This document shows positions 1-5,459 of a DNA stretch of 5,459 nt, piece by piece. Numbering within the stretch: position 1 is the first letter of the stretch; every line of letters begins with the position of its first letter. The DNA lies in NCBI GenBank assembly GCA_022837505.1, contig JALHFZ010000089.1, forward strand, positions 1 through 5,459, in the 5' to 3' direction. This stretch comes from Synergistaceae bacterium (GTDB lineage: Bacteria; Synergistota; Synergistia; Synergistales; Aminobacteriaceae). Both the position numbers and the translations under genes were made by a program. The notes under the pieces were generated by a model that was given only the letters and a program-made list of their open reading frames with translations, ran no database searches and was not told the origin of the DNA.

Positions 1-2
1 TC

Positions 3-2873
3 CTTGGGGAGATTGATACCCCTTTATCTGGGTACTCGGACCGGACCCGACAGAATGCCATCGACATCTGGGGAGTATCACGAGACCTGACGTCCCCTAG
101 CGCTTTCAACGGAAGGGCTCCGACTGATTTAGCAGAGCAGCCGGCGATGCATGATCTGCCTTGGGCCCATGCGTTGATTGCCTCCTCTGGCGCTCAGGTG
201 AAAGAAGCTCATTCCGAAACGTCTTTCACGAAACCGGAACAACCATCGGAGGCTGAAACGGAAGTGCTTTCTGAGGCGACGGAAGCCTTGTCCGTTGAGA
301 TGTTGCCCGATGCGTCTTTTTCATCCGCTAAAGACGAGGAAAGCCCTGCCGCTCGCTTTCGAGAGAGTGGCGTTGATGAAAAGGGTGAAGAGAAAGGTCC
401 CGCAACCTCCCGAAGCGATGGACAGGATTCCGCTCTACTCATTCGGATCCTTTCAGGTCAGGGGAAATCCTTCGATACGTCGGTTTTTGATGACGAAGCG
501 GCCGATTCCGCTTTTCCGGGGAGTCCCTCAGAAACAGACGCAGTGAAACCGCTTTCCTCGATGGTCTTGGTGGAGAGCCCCGCCCTGAAAGCCTCTCAAG
601 AAGGGTATGCCGATGCCACATCCGGGGGCGAGGAGAACCCGGCAGCTTTGTTATTGCCGGTTTTTCCGAAAGAGCGTTCTCCCCTTCATCGACGGCGGGT
701 GATATGGGGTATCGCTTTCGTGGTCTTGTCCTTGGCGGTAGGTGGTGGATATCTCTATTTTCAAAAGAGCCTGCTTCCTCGGAAGTGGCAGGCCGCCGTT
801 CAGACAGCCGTTGAGCGGGGCGACCTCCCTTCCGCCAGGCTTTTTGTCAGCCGTCTGGAGGAAAGGAGAGCTCTTGACGCCTCCTCCCGGATGGCTTTCG
901 GGCGCTTTCTGCTGGAGGAAGGTGAGAATGGAGAAGCCCTTGATATCTTGAGCAGCCTTTATGATCCCCTTCAGGCCGATGGGGAGCTGCTTCTCCTCCT
1001 GGGGATCGCCCAAAGCCGCCTTGGAGAGACCGAAGAGGCCGGGCGGTTTTTACGCGATGCTCTCATTGCGGATCCCTCCCTTGGACGTGCCTATGAGGAG
1101 TTGGGAGTCCTGGCGCGGGAGGGCGGTCATTTGGAGGAGGCGGTTGAGGCCTATCGGCAGGCTCTGGAAATCGATCCGGAGAGAAGCGACTTGAAGGGCC
1201 TTCTGGGGGATGTTCTTACTGATCTGGGCCGTTGGTCCGAGGCGATCCCCCTCCTGGAAGAGGTTCTCGCTTCGGGCGATAAGGATCCCCGCCTGTCAGA
1301 AGCTCTTGCCGTCGCTCGTGGCGCCATTGAAGAGGAGAACGAGCAACTGCTGTTGAAAGAGGAGAAACGGCGAAGGGAATCAGCGGCTTTCGATCTGAGA
1401 GCCAAGGGGCAGGCGGCGCTTCCCATGGGACGATACGAGGACGCCCTCGACTGTTTCCGTCGTGCCGGGGAGCTTCTCGGTGTCTCTGACAACGATTGCC
1501 TCAGAGGAGAAGCCTTTGCTCTTCTCGGATTGAATCGCTACGAAGAGGCGATACCTCTTTTTGAGGCTCTGCTGAAATCCGGCGGTGATGATGGGGCTCT
1601 GTTGAAAGGTCTTGGGGAGGCTGTCGAGCTCCTCAAGGAAGAGAGACTTTGCCGGCGCAGAGAGGAACTGCGCCAGAAATTGGCTGAAGCTCGATCGAGA
1701 GGCGACGAAAAGACTCTGTCTGCTTTGGCTCGTCAGTTGATGGTTTTGGATCCTTCCGACGTGACGGCCCCTATCGAATTAGGTCGCATTGCCTTGAGAC
1801 GGGGTGACCTCAACGAGGGGGAGCGTTTCTTTCGTCAGACCCTTTCTCTGGATGGTGGGAACGCGGAGGCTTCAGCTGGGTTGGAGCGGATAGAGGAGCG
1901 GCGTAGAGAGCTCCGCCGTTCCCGTGCTCGCCGCCTTGCCTTGGAGGGGACCCTGTTGAGCGAATCAGGGGAAGATCCTCAAAAGGCGATTTCCTGCCTT
2001 CGGGAAGCCCTGAACCTTTATCCCGGTTTTGACGGACCGCTTTTCCCTCTGGCCAGGACTTTGGAGAGCATCGGTGATCTGGAAGGTGCCGAAAAGGGAT
2101 ACCGGACCCTCTTGGAGAGAGCTCCCGGCCAAGGGCGTGGCTGGAACAATCTGGGTTTGCTCCTTTACCGCCAAAGACGCCTTGATGAGGCCAAAAGAGC
2201 CTTGTTGCAGGGTCTTGAAGCGGAGCCGATGAGCCGGGAGATTGCCCGCAACTTGGCCATATCCTTGCTTCTTGAAGGAGAAGAAGAGGAGGCTCTCAAG
2301 GTTTTTCGCCGTTATTTCTCCTTAGATCCTTACGGGAATGATGAGGAATTGGGGAAAAATAGGATTCCTCTCGGTTGGGCTTGGCAGGAAGAATTTCCGT
2401 TTCAATGGTCCCCCTCAGGAGTGGGGAACAGTGCCCCTCTTCCTCAGGGCCTCCCTTTCCTTGACGAACGGAAACGCCTGCTTGTCCCTCTTGATCGTGC
2501 CGTTGCAGAAACACCCGATGAATCTGATGCCTATCTGGGTTTTTTACTCTCTCTTGGAGTGCCCCATCCTCTATCGGAGTTTCCTGACCTTTGGTCTTCG
2601 GGGCTTTCCCTCGTAAGTGCTCACTCCCTTCTTGCGCAAGGGCGTTTCCCCGAGGCCTCATTTCTGCTGGAAGGTTTCCCCTTCCTGGGCCAGGACAATG
2701 ACCGAGCGGCATCCATGCTCCTCGGCCACGTTTTTCTCCATCTCCAACGTTACAGCGAGGCTCGCGAATCTTATCGCAAGGCCTTTCTCCTGGATCCGGG
2801 CGATGTCATTGTTCGTGAAAGCTTGCGTAGGCTTCTGGAAGCGTACGCATCTCAGCCGAAAGGCGATCAATAA
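3..2873 (+). CDS. Membrane-anchored TPR-repeat protein, 5'-truncated by the window edge
   Basis: The frame ending at TAA 2871-2873 is open back to base 3, adding 48 codons before the first ATG at 147. That ATG has no Shine-Dalgarno site and no in-frame GTG or TTG lies upstream, so the true start is probably outside the window. Counting from the ATG, residues 1-180 are acidic, Ser/Glu/Pro-rich and probably disordered. H181-R184 precede one hydrophobic helix (about 185-205), with K207, R212 and K213 after it. The rest is helical. TPR-like units ending in the typical D/E-P turn lie near 278-310, 312-344, 540-570, 630-660, 664-694, 698-728 and 856-884, with weaker ones between. Charged, coiled-coil-like linkers lie near 390-415, 494-520 and 578-600. 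TPR arrays bind partner proteins, so a scaffold role is inferred; no catalytic domain is visible. Charges on both sides of the helix leave topology open, though RRR before it mildly favours an exported TPR domain. Confidence 0.85.
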   Translation, partial: LGEIDTPLSGYSDRTRQNAIDIWGVSRDLTSPSAFNGRAPTDLAEQPAMHDLPWAHALIASSGAQVKEAHSETSFTKPEQPSEAETEVLSEATEALSVEMLPDASFSSAKDEESPAARFRESGVDEKGEEKGPATSRSDGQDSALLIRILSGQGKSFDTSVFDDEAADSAFPGSPSETDAVKPLSSMVLVESPALKASQEGYADATSGGEENPAALLLPVFPKERSPLHRRRVIWGIAFVVLSLAVGGGYLYFQKSLLPRKWQAAVQTAVERGDLPSARLFVSRLEERRALDASSRMAFGRFLLEEGENGEALDILSSLYDPLQADGELLLLLGIAQSRLGETEEAGRFLRDALIADPSLGRAYEELGVLAREGGHLEEAVEAYRQALEIDPERSDLKGLLGDVLTDLGRWSEAIPLLEEVLASGDKDPRLSEALAVARGAIEEENEQLLLKEEKRRRESAAFDLRAKGQAALPMGRYEDALDCFRRAGELLGVSDNDCLRGEAFALLGLNRYEEAIPLFEALLKSGGDDGALLKGLGEAVELLKEERLCRRREELRQKLAEARSRGDEKTLSALARQLMVLDPSDVTAPIELGRIALRRGDLNEGERFFRQTLSLDGGNAEASAGLERIEERRRELRRSRARRLALEGTLLSESGEDPQKAISCLREALNLYPGFDGPLFPLARTLESIGDLEGAEKGYRTLLERAPGQGRGWNNLGLLLYRQRRLDEAKRALLQGLEAEPMSREIARNLAISLLLEGEEEEALKVFRRYFSLDPYGNDEELGKNRIPLGWAWQEEFPFQWSPSGVGNSAPLPQGLPFLDERKRLLVPLDRAVAETPDESDAYLGFLLSLGVPHPLSEFPDLWSSGLSLVSAHSLLAQGRFPEASFLLEGFPFLGQDNDRAASMLLGHVFLHLQRYSEARESYRKAFLLDPGDVIVRESLRRLLEAYASQPKGDQ

Positions 2874-2875
2874 AT

Positions 2876-2885
2876 AAGGAGGTGG
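2876..2885 (+). promoter_or_regulatory. Strong ribosome binding site for the second operon gene
   Basis: AAGGAGGTGG is nearly a full anti-Shine-Dalgarno match. It begins three bases after the TAA of the TPR gene and its GGAGG core ends 11 nt before the ATG at 2894. The spacing is slightly long, but no other start nearby fits. It fixes the start of the downstream gene and indicates independent, efficient initiation within a shared transcript. Confidence 0.85.
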
Positions 2886-2893
2886 CTTAGGCA

Positions 2894-3964
2894 ATGACTG
2901 AATACAATAAGGCCGATTTTGCTTTTGCCGACAGGGTGGAGGATCTTCTCAAAGAACTTGTCGATGACATTTCAATCCCAATCTTTCGCTTTTTTATGGT
3001 TCCGGAAGAAGGGGGCGGGTGTCGAGGGGAGCTGTATCTTCTTTTCCCCCATGACCTTCATCGTGTCGATGCCCTGTTGAGAGAGGAGTTTTCCGTTGAC
3101 AATGACGCTTCCGAGACCGTGAATCAAGCCGAAGAAAAAGGGGAGCTTGCTCTGGCGGAATACCTCTTTTCCCTTAAGGCGCCTCGAGGAGCGCTGAGAG
3201 AGTGGAAGCCTTTTGAAGGGAAGCAATGCCGTCTCAGGATTGGTACCGTTCTCCAAGGGGCAAGCGATGCGCTTAACGTTTGCCTGAAGTTTAATGATGA
3301 GAGCACTGCCGATCCCAAGGCGCTACGGAAACTTGTTCGGATGAACGCCCTTCTTGAAGAGGCCGAAGAGGGCTATCGCATTCTTGTGAAGCAGGCGGGG
3401 CAACCGGTACCTGAAGAGGGGAAAAAGGATTTTTTTAGCTCATCCGACGAGAAAGAGGAGCTCCGGAGCTCGTCGGATGAGGGATTGAACGCCCTTTATT
3501 CCCGGAGTGACGTGGAATCTGCAACGGAAGAAGAGATATCACCCGCCGCTGATCGCGTTGACCTGGCTTCACTGAGGCTTTTTTTCAGTACCCACGTCTC
3601 CTTGCTGGAGTTATGGGAAAAACAGGCGGCCCAACGGGAGATAGCCGTGGTTCATCCTCCTGTCAGCAGGCAGGAAGAATCGTTGCGGGGGCTGGCTCTT
3701 CTTCTCAATGCGGCTGAGATCAAAGACACCTTCTCCTTGGAAAAGGAGCTGAAAGAGCTCGATGCAACGGCCCTCGGAGCAAGGCTTGATACGCTGCGTC
3801 ACACCTTCGGCGAGGCGATGGATGCCTGGGAGATAGACCCCTACGCTCTGGTCTTTCTAGTCCTTCTTGATGTCAAGTGGGAAGTGCTCAAAGACAAAGA
3901 TCTCGATGAGATGGGGATCAAGGCGGTGATGGAGCGAATCCGCGGATCGGAGAACCAGGCTTAA
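2894..3964 (+). CDS. Hypothetical protein, partner of the TPR gene; family not recognised
   Basis: This 356-residue protein starts at an ATG behind a strong ribosome binding site, 20 nt after the TPR stop codon. I do not recognise the family. It has no signal peptide and no clear membrane helix, so it is probably cytoplasmic. Residues about 8-170 form a first mixed alpha/beta region, including strand-like stretches at 28-35, 46-51 and 112-119. Residues 172-222 are a polar, acidic linker with SSSDE at both 182-186 and 192-196. Residues 223-350 look entirely helical, with a hydrophobic segment PYALVFLVLLDVKW (316-329) that is probably a buried helix, since acidic residues sit within and around it. 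The strongly acidic composition resembles that of the TPR protein's N-terminal part. An interaction with the TPR protein is inferred from the operon alone. A terminator follows 35 nt after the stop, so it is the last gene of the unit. Confidence 0.85.
   Translation: MTEYNKADFAFADRVEDLLKELVDDISIPIFRFFMVPEEGGGCRGELYLLFPHDLHRVDALLREEFSVDNDASETVNQAEEKGELALAEYLFSLKAPRGALREWKPFEGKQCRLRIGTVLQGASDALNVCLKFNDESTADPKALRKLVRMNALLEEAEEGYRILVKQAGQPVPEEGKKDFFSSSDEKEELRSSSDEGLNALYSRSDVESATEEEISPAADRVDLASLRLFFSTHVSLLELWEKQAAQREIAVVHPPVSRQEESLRGLALLLNAAEIKDTFSLEKELKELDATALGARLDTLRHTFGEAMDAWEIDPYALVFLVLLDVKWEVLKDKDLDEMGIKAVMERIRGSENQA
3439..3481 (+). repeat. Intragenic 13-bp inverted repeat with a 14-bp palindrome inside
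   Basis: CTCATCCGACGAG (3439-3451) and CTCGTCGGATGAG (3469-3481) are perfect reverse complements separated by 17 nt. Within this span GAGCTCCGGAGCTC (3458-3471) is a perfect 14-bp palindrome, so two mutually exclusive hairpins are possible. The arms encode the duplicated Ser-Ser-Asp-Glu motif of the linker, so the protein repeat is direct while the DNA repeat is inverted. A T7 run (3430-3436) lies just upstream. No function can be assigned. Confidence 0.7.
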
Positions 3965-3999
3965 ACGATCCCTGAGGTGTTACCCTTTTTCGTGATTGG

Positions 4000-4047
4000 A
4001 AAAGCTGCGTCTTTCGGCTTTTGGGAGCCTCGGAAGACGCAGCTTTT
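4000..4047 (+). terminator. Strong intrinsic terminator closing the operon, probably bidirectional
   Basis: AAAAGCTGCGTCTT (4000-4013) pairs perfectly with AAGACGCAGCTTTT (4034-4047). Above a small internal loop, GGCT (4016-4019) can pair with AGCC (4026-4029), leaving a six-base loop. The stem ends in TTTT, followed by CGTT. It lies 35 nt after the stop of the second gene, so it should end the two-gene transcript. The matching 5' A4 becomes a T-run on the other strand, so it could also stop antisense transcription. Confidence 0.88.
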
Positions 4048-4188
4048 CGTTGGTCCAAAGGACGGGACCGGAAGCAATCTATTTCAGAGGAACCCATCGT
4101 AGTGTCAACAGCCTTTTCGGAGTCGATGAGAAGCAAAGTCCATCCCTTCATGATTCGTAAACCTTCCCCGGGACGCGGTTGTTTCAGG

Positions 4189-4194
4189 TATAGT
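4189..4194 (+). promoter_or_regulatory. -10-like hexamer at the left IS tip, half of a putative junction promoter
   Basis: TATAGT matches the TATAAT consensus at five of six positions and points into the element toward orfA. No good -35 box lies at proper distance in the flanking DNA upstream, so it should be weak in the integrated copy. It becomes properly spaced only when joined to TTGACA of the right end. Its first two bases belong to the element only if the inferred boundary is right. Confidence 0.45.
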
Positions 4195-4214
4195 GGACCC
4201 CGGAAACTGGACCA
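4189..4214 (+). repeat. Left terminal inverted repeat of the IS3-family element
   Basis: Pairs with the right end at 17 of 26 positions. Matches cluster in the outer block GTGGACCC (eight in a row) and the inner block GACCA, the two-block layout common to IS3-family ends, where the outer tip serves cleavage and the inner block serves transposase binding. TGGACC occurs twice within this end (4194-4199 and 4208-4213). Confidence 0.75.
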
Positions 4215-4275
4215 CGAGCTAAGTTGCAGTTGAAGGCAGGCTGTATCATGGAACCTCAGAAAGAGAGGGGACATA

Positions 4276-4560
4276 ATGGCAGCCCAACGACAGCGACGTT
4301 CACCGGAGTTCAAAAGCAAAGTGGCCCTTGCTGCGCTGAGGGGAGACAAGACTCTGGCTCAGCTTTCCAGCGAGTTCGACGTTTCCGCCGTCCAGATCGG
4401 CCAGTGGAAGAAGCAGCTATTGGAGGGCCTCCCAGAGGTCTTCCGGCGCAAGGGACAACCAGTGGATGAGGAGGCGTTGAAGGCTCCCCTCTACCAGGAG
4501 ATCGGTCGGCTCAAGATGGAGCTCGACTGGCTCAAAAAAAAATCAGGTGCTAACGCTTGA
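4276..4560 (+). CDS. IS3-family OrfA, helix-turn-helix DNA-binding protein
   Basis: This 94-residue protein starts at ATG 4276, five bases after an AGAGGGG ribosome binding site (4264-4270). Residues about 10-50 form the transposase helix-turn-helix (HTH_Tnp_1 type), with EFKSKVALAAL, then TLAQLSSEFDVSAVQIGQW and the conserved Trp44. Residues 70-88 form a short leucine zipper, with Leu72, Leu79 and Leu86 at heptad spacing. OrfA of this family binds the terminal repeats and regulates transposition. As the N-terminal part of the fused OrfAB it supplies DNA binding and multimerisation. The protein reads through a run of nine A residues near its end (4534-4542, Lys-Lys-Lys) and stops at TGA 4558-4560, 14 nt inside orfB. 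Length and sequence are typical for the family and nothing appears damaged. Confidence 0.92.
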   Translation: MAAQRQRRSPEFKSKVALAALRGDKTLAQLSSEFDVSAVQIGQWKKQLLEGLPEVFRRKGQPVDEEALKAPLYQEIGRLKMELDWLKKKSGANA

Positions 4561-4569
4561 TGGCAAGCG
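4534..4569 (+). promoter_or_regulatory. Recoding or slippage site joining orfA to orfB: A9 run plus a hairpin
   Basis: Nine consecutive A residues (4534-4542) are read in orfA as AAA AAA AAA. Eleven bases later CGCTTG (4554-4559) and CAAGCG (4564-4569) form a perfect 6-bp stem with a four-base loop, spanning the orfA stop codon. A purine-rich ATGGAGC (4516-4522) lies 11 nt upstream of the run. Slippery run plus stem-loop is the layout of an IS3-family recoding site. However, a -1 shift here reaches TAA at 4551-4553 within four codons. Only +1 or -2 realignment, or a message with one A missing (or two added), enters orfB. Confidence 0.65.
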
Positions 4570-5407
4570 GGCCTCCGTCGATCCAGGGCACCCCTCGATC
4601 AGCATCCGTCAGCAATGTGAGCTCCTCGGCCTGAATCGGTCCAGTTTCTACTACGTGGCCTCTCCCGCGACGGAGACGGCGGAGAACCTTGAAATCATGA
4701 GGCTAATCGACCGCCAGTACACCCGGGCGCCCTTTTACGGGAGCAGGCGGATGACGGCCTGGTTGCGCCGCAAGGACCATTGCGTAAACCGCAAGCGGAT
4801 AGGACGGCTGATGCGACTCATGGGGCTTGAAGGCGTCGGCCCCAAGCCGGGGACCAGCAGACCTTGCCCCGAACACGAGATCTATCCCTACCTGCTTCGG
4901 AACGCCTCCATCGTCAGGCCGAATCAGGTCTGGAGCACCGATATCACCTACCTCCCGATGAGCAGTGGCTTCATGTACCTTGCAGCCGTGATCGATTGGC
5001 ACAGCCGGTTCATTCTCTCTTGGGAGCTCTCCAACACCCTCGACGCCGAGTTCTGTGTCGTCGCCCTGAACAGGGCTCTTCAGCAGGGGGCGCCGGAGAT
5101 CTTCAACACCGACCAGGGCTGTCAGTTCACCAGCAAGGCCTTCCTGGCTCCGCTCAAAGAGCGAGAGATCCGAATCAGCATGGACGGCCGAGGCCGGGCC
5201 CTGGACAACATCTTCGTGGAACGTTTCTGGCGGACCCTCAAATACGAGTGGCTCTACCTGAACGAGTACGAGCAGGTCCGAGAGCTCCACTGCGGCCTTC
5301 AGGAATACATGGCGTTCTACAATGACGACAGGCTTCACTCTTCGCTGAACTACAGGACACCAAGGGAGGCTCACTTCCTGAGCCGAGAGGGGTCGATGGT
5401 AGTCTGA
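4547..5407 (+). CDS. IS3-family OrfB, DDE integrase-type transposase
   Basis: The frame gives 286 residues from GTG 4547; it is also open upstream into orfA. In this family it is normally made as an OrfAB fusion. The GTG has no ribosome binding site, so independent initiation is doubtful. Residues about 45-100 are an HTH_21-like region (YGSRRMTAWL, then NRKRIGRLMRLMGL). The rve-type catalytic core follows: Asp132 in STDITYLP, Asp189 in NTDQG and Glu225 in FVERFW, with exactly 35 residues between the second Asp and Glu, and Lys232 seven residues after Glu. This is the intact D,D(35)E signature of IS3-family enzymes, which make figure-eight and circular intermediates. Cys192 sits where a serine is usual (TDQGSQ). 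The C-terminal YNDDRLHSSLNYRTP motif is complete. orfB lies in the +1 frame relative to orfA, not -1. A fusion made with one A removed would be 376 residues, a normal OrfAB length. Confidence 0.93.
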   Translation: MLTLDGKRASVDPGHPSISIRQQCELLGLNRSSFYYVASPATETAENLEIMRLIDRQYTRAPFYGSRRMTAWLRRKDHCVNRKRIGRLMRLMGLEGVGPKPGTSRPCPEHEIYPYLLRNASIVRPNQVWSTDITYLPMSSGFMYLAAVIDWHSRFILSWELSNTLDAEFCVVALNRALQQGAPEIFNTDQGCQFTSKAFLAPLKEREIRISMDGRGRALDNIFVERFWRTLKYEWLYLNEYEQVRELHCGLQEYMAFYNDDRLHSSLNYRTPREAHFLSREGSMVV

Positions 5408-5431
5408 CTTTAACTAACTTCAGAGCCCAAA

Positions 5432-5457
5432 TGGTCTTGACAATAGGGTCCACCATA
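5432..5457 (-). repeat. Right terminal inverted repeat of the IS3-family element
   Basis: Read on the minus strand it begins TATGGTGGACCC and ends AGACCA, matching the left end at 17 of 26 positions with the same conserved outer and inner blocks. The window ends two bases (AG) beyond it. The middle of this repeat, where the ends differ most, contains the outward-facing TTGACA. Confidence 0.75.
5437..5442 (+). promoter_or_regulatory. Outward-facing consensus -35 box in the right IS end
   Basis: TTGACA is a perfect sigma-70-type -35 hexamer pointing out of the element. In the linear insertion its partner -10 box would fall at about position 5460, just outside the window, so activation of a flanking gene cannot be judged here. 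In a circular intermediate it would face TATAGT of the left end at a spacing of 18 bp, given the inferred ends and a 3-bp linker. Confidence 0.55.
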
Positions 5458-5459
5458 AG

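Larger units (their letters stand above)
4189..5457 (+). mobile_element. IS3-family insertion sequence, apparently complete
   Basis: About 1,269 bp, within the usual IS3-family range, bounded by imperfect inverted repeats and holding overlapping orfA and orfB. The ends are inferred: both carry TAT(A/G)GTGGACCC reading inward, so I place them at 4189 and 5457. The alternative 4191-5455 would give TG at the right end but TA at the left. With the chosen ends the left flank is AGG (4186-4188) and the right flank is AG before the window stops, compatible with a 3-bp target duplication AGG, though the last base is not visible. The protein style (LKKKSG end of OrfA, ISIRQQCELLG and YGSRRMTAWL in OrfB) suggests the IS3 subgroup rather than IS407 or IS150. 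Insertion is in non-coding DNA behind the operon terminator, so the operon itself is intact on this side. Confidence 0.88.

Noticed and set aside
1..90. Frame-1 open stretch ending at TGA 88-90, possibly the C-terminus of an upstream gene
   Set aside because: Only 29 codons, with nothing recognisable. The competing frame is continuous with the 908-residue TPR protein. It remains the main alternative if the TPR gene truly starts at 147.
3430..3481. T7 run plus hairpin as an internal terminator
   Set aside because: The T run precedes the hairpin on the plus strand and would be an A run after it on the minus strand, so neither orientation gives an intrinsic terminator.
4108..4137. Minus-strand TTGACA (complement of TGTCAA at 4103-4108) in the spacer as a promoter
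   Set aside because: No acceptable -10 box at 16-18 bp on the minus strand and no gene for it to drive.
4021..4233. Small plus-strand open frame after the operon
   Set aside because: It starts with TTG inside the terminator loop, has no ribosome binding site and crosses the IS boundary.
3918..4349. 143-codon minus-strand open frame between the operon and the IS
   Set aside because: It runs antisense through the end of one gene, the terminator hairpin, the IS left end and the start of orfA, and resembles no protein family.
4536..4542. A AAA AAA as a canonical -1 frameshift heptamer
   Set aside because: The -1 frame hits TAA at 4551-4553 after three codons and does not lead into orfB.
4558..4562. 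TGATG overlap suggesting termination-reinitiation of orfB
   Set aside because: The ATG at 4560 is in the third frame, not the orfB frame.
4703..5374. 223-codon minus-strand open frame opposite orfB
   Set aside because: Shadow of the conserved transposase reading, explained by GC-rich codon use; no recognisable domain.

Overview
The window holds the end of a two-gene chromosomal operon followed by an insertion sequence. The operon genes use a moderately GC-rich codon set and strong Shine-Dalgarno sites. The large anchored tetratricopeptide-repeat (TPR) protein and its orphan partner would suit a diderm anaerobe; Synergistota is my best guess, from general protein style only. No phylogenetic marker gene is present, so the assignment is weak.

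Region 1 (about 3-2873, + strand): a large protein with a long acidic, low-complexity N-terminal part, one transmembrane helix, and about ten TPR-like repeats. Its frame is open to the left edge of the window and the first ATG (147) has no ribosome binding site, so the gene very probably starts outside the window. Region 2 (2894-3964, + strand): a 356-residue protein of unknown family, 20 nt downstream behind a strong AAGGAGGTGG site and surely co-transcribed. It has two putative domains joined by an acidic, serine-rich linker, and the linker DNA carries a 13-bp inverted repeat. A strong intrinsic terminator (4000-4047, perfect 14-bp stem) closes the operon.

Region 3 (4048-4188): about 140 nt of non-coding sequence in which I see no convincing gene or promoter. 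Region 4 (4189-5457): an IS3-family insertion sequence of about 1.27 kb with imperfect 26-bp terminal inverted repeats, orfA (helix-turn-helix plus leucine zipper) and orfB (DDE integrase-type transposase with all catalytic residues intact). The window stops two bases after the right end.

Two features of the IS deserve attention. First, orfB is not in the -1 frame normally used by IS3-family elements. It lies in the +1 (= -2) frame across a run of nine A residues, which points to transcriptional slippage or to a length mutation. Second, a consensus -35 box (TTGACA) at the right end and a TATAGT hexamer at the left end would form a near-consensus promoter with an 18-bp spacer when the two ends join in a circular intermediate. 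That matches the junction-promoter strategy known from IS911 and IS2.

I did not find a new defence or biosynthetic system. The least explained part is the TPR/orphan-protein pair.
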